From Xenopus tropicalis (taxonomy: Eukaryota > Chordata > Amphibia > Anura > Pipidae), in the NCBI RefSeq assembly GCF_000004195.4, contig NC_030680.2:4825437-4889436 (forward strand): a DNA stretch of 64,000 nt, in the 5' to 3' direction. The notes under the pieces are model-generated. The model saw nothing but the letters and a program-made list of their open reading frames with translations, made no database searches and was not told the DNA's origin. Of the stretch, positions 58,203-64,000 are shown in pieces. Each line of letters opens with the position of its first letter. The stretch's first letter is position 1. The position numbers and the translations under genes were made by a program.

Positions 58203-59555
58203 GCCCATTGCCTTCTACTGTCTCTTTCCTTCTCTCCTTGCCTGTTGGTCATTGCCTTCTACTGTCTCTTTCCTTCTCTCCTTGCCTGTTGGTCATTGCC
58301 TTCTACTGTCTCTGTCCTTCTCTCCTTGCCTTTTGATCATTGCCTTCTACTGTCTCTTTCTTTCTCTCCTTGTCTGTTGGTCATTGCCTTCTACTGTCTC
58401 TGTCCTTCTCTCCTTGCCTTTTGATCATTGCCTTCTACTGTCTCTTTCTTTCTCTCCTTGTCTGTTGGTCATTGCCTTCTACTGTCTCTTTCTTTCTCTC
58501 CTTGTCCGTTGGTCATTGCCTTCTACTGTCTCTGTCCTTCTCTCCTTGCCTTTTGATCATTGCCTTCTACTGTCTCTGTCCTTCTCTCCTTGCCTTTTGA
58601 TCATTGCCTTCTACTGTCTCTTTCCTTCTCTCCTTTCCTGTTGGTCATTACCTTCTACTGTCTCTTTCCTTCTCTCCTTTCCTGTTGGTCATTGCCTTCT
58701 AATGTCTCTGTCCTTCTCTCCTTGTCTGTTGGTCATTGCCTTCTAATGTCTCTGTCCTTCTCTCCTTGCCTTTTGATCATTGCCTTCTACTGTCTCTTTC
58801 TTTCTCTCCTTGTCTGTTGGTCATTGCCTTCTACTGTCTCTTTCCTTCTCTCCTTTCCTGTTGGTCATTACCTTCTACTGTCTCTGTCCTTCTCTCCTTG
58901 CCTTTTGATCATTGCCTTCTACTGTCTCTTTCCTTCTCTCCTTTCCTGTTGGTCATTACCTTTTTCTGTCTTTTTCTTTCTCTCCTTGCCTGTTGGTCAT
59001 TACCTTCTACTGTCTCTTTCTTTCTCTCCTTGCCTGTTGGTCATTGCCTTCTACTGTCTCTTTCCTTCTCTCCTTTCCTGTTGGTCATTACCTTCTACTG
59101 TCTCTTTCCTTCTCTCCTTTCCTGTTGGTCATTACCTTCTACTGTCTCTGTCCTTCTCTCCTTGCTTTTTGATCATTGCCTTCTACTGTCTCTTTCCTTC
59201 TCTCCTTTCCTGTTGGTCATTACCTTCTACTGTCTCTTTCCTTCTCTCCTTGCCTGTTGGTCATTGCCTTCTACTGTCTCTTTCTTTCTCTCCTTGCCTG
59301 TTGGTCATTGCCTTCTACTGTCTCTTTCCTTCTCTCCTTGTCTGTTGATCATTGCCTTCTACTGTCTCTTTCCTTCTCTCCTTGTCTGTTGGTCATTGCC
59401 TTCTACTGTCTCTTTCCTTCTCTCCTTGTCTGTTGGTCATTGCCTTCTACTGTCTCTTTCCTTCACTCCTTGTCTGTTGATCCCTTCTTTCTACTGTCTC
59501 TTTCCTTCTCTCCTTGTCTGTCGATCCTTGCCTTCTACTGTCTCATTCCATACTT
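58203..59555. repeat. 44-bp pyrimidine-rich array, block 3, about 31 units
   Basis: Same unit with block-specific variants (CCTTTTGATCA, CCTTTCCTGTTGGTCATTAC). These are clustered, so blocks 2 and 3 have been expanding separately since they split. Confidence 0.95.
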
Positions 59556-60484
59556 TTTCCATCTCTCCTGTAGATCATTGGTTCCTACTTGCCCCTTTGT
59601 TCTGCCCGTGGCTTGTATTAATTGCTATTTCCTTCTGGCATTTATTTACCATTGTCCCTTTGTTCCTCACTGTTCCCGTTACTCACTCCGACTGCCAACC
59701 ACTGTGACTGTCTAATCCTTATTACCTCTCGCCGCTCCCTCCCTGCAGCCTTTGGCTTCTGAATGTTATTTGTCACAGTAATTGCTCCTGAGATCAGTAT
59801 CTGCCCCGCGCCCTTCCCTGCTGCCCCCGACACCAGCGAATCAGTAGCCGGAACCTTGTGTTGAGGAGTTGGCACTTCCAGGGCTCAGCTGTGTGAATCA
59901 TTGAGGTACAGGCTATTTTGGGGGGCTCCATGCTGTTTCAGTGCGACTCTAAGGAGAAGCATTGTATTGTGGGTAAAAGCAAGATGATATTGTTCACTTA
60001 TGCTGCCTGGGGCAATTAGCTGTTTGGCAAAGAGCTAAACGTTGGTTCCTTGGACAGACTTGGGTAATATCCGCCGTACTACACCCACAGGGGATGCTGG
60101 GAGTCGTAGTGCAGCTGATATGACAAACCTATAACTCGGTCCTCGTTGATCGATGCCGCTGTTATGGCCGTATCTCACAGCGTAATATTCGTTTTGGGCG
60201 CTTTGTTCCCCGACCATCTGCCTTTTGTCATTGTACCCTGCCCGCTGCCCCCCCCCCCCCCCTGAGTTATCCGCGCTGTTTGGCGCTCAGAGCCGTAACT
60301 GGATCATCAACTTGTTCTGAGATTTACATCTTGGAATGTTATCCAGAAAATTACGCTTAGTAGAATGAGCCCCAGTGCCCCCCCCCCGGCCATTTCAACT
60401 CCGAAACATCATATATCATCACTCCAGGTAGTCGCCCCCACCAGCTGGCGCCGCTCTCCTGCGATCCCTGAGCAATAAAGGCTG
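59556..60484. other. unique intron sequence
   Basis: Includes a C14 run near 60250 and a C9 run near 60377. No exon or RNA gene recognised. Confidence 0.4.
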
Positions 60485-61115
60485 CGGCAGAGCGTACACG
60501 TGAGAGGGCTAACCACCTATATATGGGCTTGTCTGCTGACTTATCTGCTATCCCACACCGAGGCTATATACCCCACCTACCACCAACTACTATACCTGCC
60601 CACAGCCCAGGAGGCTATTATCCCCCCATGCCTGCTTATTTATACCTCTACTATTCCCGCCCCCCTACGCTATACCAGCTTCCCAAGGCTCCCTGCTACT
60701 ATGACAATGCAACAGCTGCACAGGCCCAGAGGCTATTATACTGCTACTATAGGACTATTGCTATGCCAGAGGCACCAACTGCTACTGGACCATCTATACT
60801 ATACCTTATACTCTTCCCAGAGGCTAAACTTATCCCTACTAACTTCCAGCACCACTAGGCTACCTGCTATACTCTATATAGGCTATACCACAGCCCAGTC
60901 TCCCCTACTATGCTATGCTATATCCCACAGCCCCAGAGAGGCTTATAGGCTATTATCCCCCCACTGCTACTATAGGCACCATCTCTCCCTACTATACCTG
61001 CTATCCCACAGCCCCAGTCCCTTCCCAGAGGCTATTATCCCTCCACTGCTACTATAGGCACCATCTCTCCCTACTATACCTGCTATTCCACAGCCCCAGT
61101 CCCCACTGACATTGA
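60485..61115. repeat. degenerate CTATTATCCC / TACCTGCTATCC repeat region
   Basis: AGGCTATTATCCC and CTACTATACCTGCTAT recur irregularly. A clear duplicate of about 75 bp is GGCTATTATCCC through GCACCATCTCTCCCTACT at about 60949 and 61031. Confidence 0.7.
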
Positions 61116-61129
61116 TTAGTACAGACATC

Positions 61130-61510
61130 CGTTTATTCCCAGTCTCACAATTTGTCGAACTGCCTCAGAATACTGGAGACCTCCTGACTGCATCCCATTA
61201 CTCTGATTATTCTTGTGCCATCAGCAAACAGAGAGCCAATGATTTAAATGATCATTAATGAATAAATTAAACAGAAGTGCCCCAAGGGCAGACCCCCAAG
61301 GTGCTTGACTTACAATAGTGACCTGCCTAGAAAGTCTGCAATTAATCACGTCTCTCTGCACTCAGGCTTTCATCCCGTTGCCTAACGGAGAACAAATACT
61401 TGGCCCCAGACCAATATTCCTTAATTTAATCAATAACCTACAGAGCTGTACTGTATCAAGCGCTTTAACTGAGTCTAAGTACAGTAAATCACGTCCCCAG
61501 TAACCTCAAG
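61130..61510 (-). pseudogene. broken fragment of a LINE (CR1-like) reverse transcriptase
   Basis: Read on the minus strand, the order is GRDLLYLDSVKALDTVQ (RT motif of the DLVYLDF.KAFDTV type), then WGSALGALLFNLFINDH (matching QGSVLGPLLFLIYINDL), then FADGTRI (position of the YADD box, with G in place of the second D). Frameshifts and stops separate the blocks. About 125 codons of the palm domain remain, so the element is dead. Confidence 0.75.
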
Positions 61511-61717
61511 GTCTAATTTTCTGCTCGGTTCAACTTCATAGAAAGCTATTAGTGTGGATATTGTCCATCCTGATGGGCTTGGCTTTAGGGCCATGCATGT
61601 TTTCAGGTCCCCCCATTGGGAGATGACAATCTAGGAGCGGATGAGGTCCTTGTTCGAGGCTACTGAATGTTGATAGGTTACAGTTCTTCTAAGCACTTGA
61701 TAATTCAATATACTAAA

Positions 61718-61965
61718 GTGGGGGTACCCAACCTTTTTTTTACCCATAAAGAGTAGGGGAGCAACACAAGTAAGAAAAATGTATCTGGTGGTACTAAATA
61801 AGGGCTGTGATTGGCTATTTGGTAGCTGGCAGCCTACAAGAGGCAGAACACCTGGTTTTTATGCACCAAAAATTCAAAAATAAGCACCTTCTTCGGGGGC
61901 ACTGGGAGCAACATCCAAGGGTTTGAGGAGCAACATGTTACCCCCGAGCCACTGGTTGGGCGGAC
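61718..61965. mobile_element. hAT-type MITE related to the relic at 32-83
   Basis: Starts near GTGGGGGTACCCAACC, followed by TTTTTTTACCCATAA, and ends near GAGCCACTGGTTGGGCGG. These match the two ends of the 52-bp relic at 32-83. Target duplications were not identified and the ends are diverged. Confidence 0.6.
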
Positions 61966-62780
61966 ACGTTCATCATCAAGGATCACATAACTAGCAGTAC
62001 CAGTAGTTGGTTACCTGCTCATTGTTGGCTTCCACCTCAGCCAATCCCATCAGAACACTTGCACGGGTCACTATGCGACTTCATACGTGTCATGTAGGGG
62101 GTTCCAACGAGCTACGTTGCCTCCTATAGAAAGGAGCAGACTGGTAATGATATTATAAAGGCAATTATTTTATCAGGGATCACTGCCTCCATTAACACCG
62201 CCGATGCTTAATGAGTAACACTGCGCATACATTCAATTAAACTTGATTATAATGTAACATATTGTAATTGCTTTACCGGAAGCCACACATGTAAAGGGGA
62301 CTTTTGCTACTTGTTCCAACTGTCGCTCCATTCCGCCTACCGCCCAATAGCCTTGGGACTTTGCTATACTCAGAACTCAGTCTTGGCCATTGTTCTAGGT
62401 GGCTCTGCGGCTCCGTACGGCGACCTTCCAATCTTCCTGCTCCTGGAGTGTTGCTCCGAGCAAAATTGCATTTCGAGCTCTCGGCGTCTGGGGATCAGAT
62501 TTGGAAAACGACCTTTATAATAAAGAGCGCCGTATAGGCATCAGCTGACAGCGTTGAGCGCTCACACAATCGCGCTGACCACGGGACCATTGTGCCTTAT
62601 CGCCTACAGTATTGACTTTGCAACCCAATTAGCGCGGCGCAGTGACACCTTTTCACTGTTGACTAATTTATGTGCTGACGGATATGATAAGGGAAGGCTT
62701 TCTTAATGTCCTTTTAATTCTTAACAGCAGTGTCTGAATGTTTTTTCCTCCGTTTTTTGTTTCCTTTGTTGCTTCACTCA
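61966..62780. other. unique intron sequence
   Basis: No exon recognised; the CGCGCTGACC-containing part near 62540-62650 is CpG-bearing but not island-like. Confidence 0.4.
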
Positions 62781-62782
62781 GT

Positions 62783-64000
62783 GATGGTTCAATTAAGCAA
62801 AGATTTATGTACCTACTTCACAATGAGATAAGCCAAACACCATTAGGAACAAGTGCCAGTTGAGACATCTTTACTCTATAAACACTCAAGAACTGGAGGA
62901 AAACTGAATGATTTCCCCCTCTCTAAATAGTTGATTTTCCCTGTTGAATGAGATATTTACAGTTATAATTACCCATAAGTCCCTTTATGTCATGTTTGAG
63001 TCTTGGTGAACATACAGGCAATGTTTCTCCAAAAATGTCCTGTCTAAAATGTCCATTTCATTGGCATTTTCCCTGTTTTGATTGAGTCTATACTCAATAG
63101 ACTCCTTTATCAACATGCTTTATCCTCCACCATATTATGTCCAAAATAAGACGACTTCAGCCTGGTCACTGGTCCTTTAGCATTTGGAAAGCCAGGTTTG
63201 GTCAGTCTCTTCGTTTCTTGCTTTCCAAGGTAATCTTAAAAGACTTTGCCATCGCCAAAGTTCAAAAGCATCAATAATTTACGATGTCCTGTCTTTTTGT
63301 TGGTCGTATGGAGTCTCAATGACATTTTGACTGTTGATTGAGTCTATCCATCTTGTTGCTGGTCGACATCCTTTATCCTCCACCAATGAATCAAACCCAT
63401 ATTATGTCCAAAATAAGACAACTTCAGCCTGGTCACCAGTCTTTCAGCATTTTGAAAGCCAGGCTTGATTTGGTCAATAGTCTCTTTGTTTCTTCCTTTC
63501 AAAGCTATTCTTTAAAGACTTTGCCATTACCAAAGTTCAAAAGCATCAATAATTTAGGATGTCCTGTCTTTTGTTTGGTCGTTTGGAGTCTCAATGACAT
63601 TGTGACTGTTGATTGAGTCGATCCATCTTAGAGCTGGTTGTTCTCTTTATCTTTTCTCTTCCACACTTCTAAGCATAATTGTCTTTTCCGGTAAATTGAC
63701 CCTTCTCATAATATGATGGTTGATGGTTCAATTAAGCAAAGATTTATGTACCTACTTCACAATGAGATAAGCCAAACACCATTAGGAACAAGTGCCATTT
63801 GAGACGTCTTTACTCTATAAACACTCAAGAACTGGAGGACAACTGAATGATTCCCCCCTCTCCAAATAGTTGATTTTCCCTGTTGAATGGGATATTTACA
63901 GTTATTATTACCCATAAGTCCCTTTATGTCAGGTTTAAGTCTTGGTGAACATACGGGCAATGTTTCTCCAAAAATATCCTGTCCAAAATGTCCATTTCAT
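62783..64000. repeat. 939-bp tandem duplication running off the window end
   Basis: GATGGTTCAATTAAGCAAAG at 62783 recurs at 63722, and the match continues for about 279 bp to the last base with few differences. Inside the 939-bp unit is a smaller duplication of about 270 bp: ATATTATGTCCAAAATAAGA at about 63132 and 63399, with CAAAGTTCAAAAGCATCAAT in both halves. Confidence 0.9.

Noticed and set aside
56192..59715. Ser/Leu/Cys-rich frames that look like repeated membrane segments
   Set aside because: The 44-bp array gives the same peptide in all three rotating frames; hydrophobicity is due to CTT/CTG/TTC-rich DNA.
54052..64000. Search for the next calcium-binding EGF exon (DIDEC motif)
   Set aside because: No GT-AG bounded segment with a D-I-D-E-C frame in the required phase was found; it probably lies beyond the window.

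Overview
This window is vertebrate nuclear DNA, almost certainly from a clawed frog (Xenopus, probably X. tropicalis or a close relative). The main evidence is a set of split, GT-AG bounded exons of one gene and a dense background of frog-type repeats: TTAA-flanked T2/Kolobok-like MITEs, hAT MITEs with 8-bp target duplications, CR1/L2-like LINE pieces, and many long minisatellites. Nothing bacterial or viral was recognised, and no tRNA, rRNA or CRISPR was found.

The one gene I can support is nell1 (neural EGFL-like 1, a secreted thrombospondin-N / VWC / EGF protein), on the + strand and partial at both ends. Six clean exons and one damaged exon are visible. They are 18076-18172 and 27131-27203 (end of the thrombospondin-N/laminin-G-like region), 27484-27566 (coiled coil start), 28098-28291 (coiled coil end and first half of VWC1, corrupted), 32061-32134 and 38114-38213 (the two halves of VWC2), and 53923-54051 (first EGF-like module). 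Reading phases agree at every clean junction (18172/27131, 27203/27484, 27566/28098, 32134/38114, 38213/53923). The exon for the second half of VWC1 should lie between 28292 and 32060 but is not readable. The N-terminal exons lie upstream and the later EGF/VWC exons downstream of the window.

Layout. 1-18075 is upstream intron: a 52-bp hAT relic, a T2-like MITE swollen by an 89-bp array (381-4088), 52-bp and 22-bp arrays, two short hAT MITEs with target duplications, 94-bp and 111-bp arrays, a hammerhead-like motif, dispersed frog repeats, a G-rich array (15.4-16.3 kb) and a 51-bp array (16.7-17.9 kb). 18.2-27.1 kb is one intron filled by a 74-bp array with higher-order structure, an AT-rich palindromic array, a CR1-derived array and a 104-bp array. 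27.1-38.2 kb holds five exons, a roughly 3-kb stretch that looks like uncorrected long-read sequence (about 28113-31105), nested hAT MITEs, and two inverted arms of a 30-bp array (34.5-35.0 and 36.5-37.6 kb). 38.2-53.9 kb is a 15.7-kb intron with 77-, 112-, 22-, about 33-, 100-, 84- and 104-bp arrays. 54.1-64 kb is intron with three blocks of a 44-bp pyrimidine-rich array, a broken LINE reverse transcriptase fragment, and a 939-bp duplication that continues past the window end.

By rough addition, tandem arrays make up about 40% of the window. Several clearly grew out of transposable elements. The long uninterrupted reading frames in the window (up to about 620 codons) are by-products of these arrays and are not genes.
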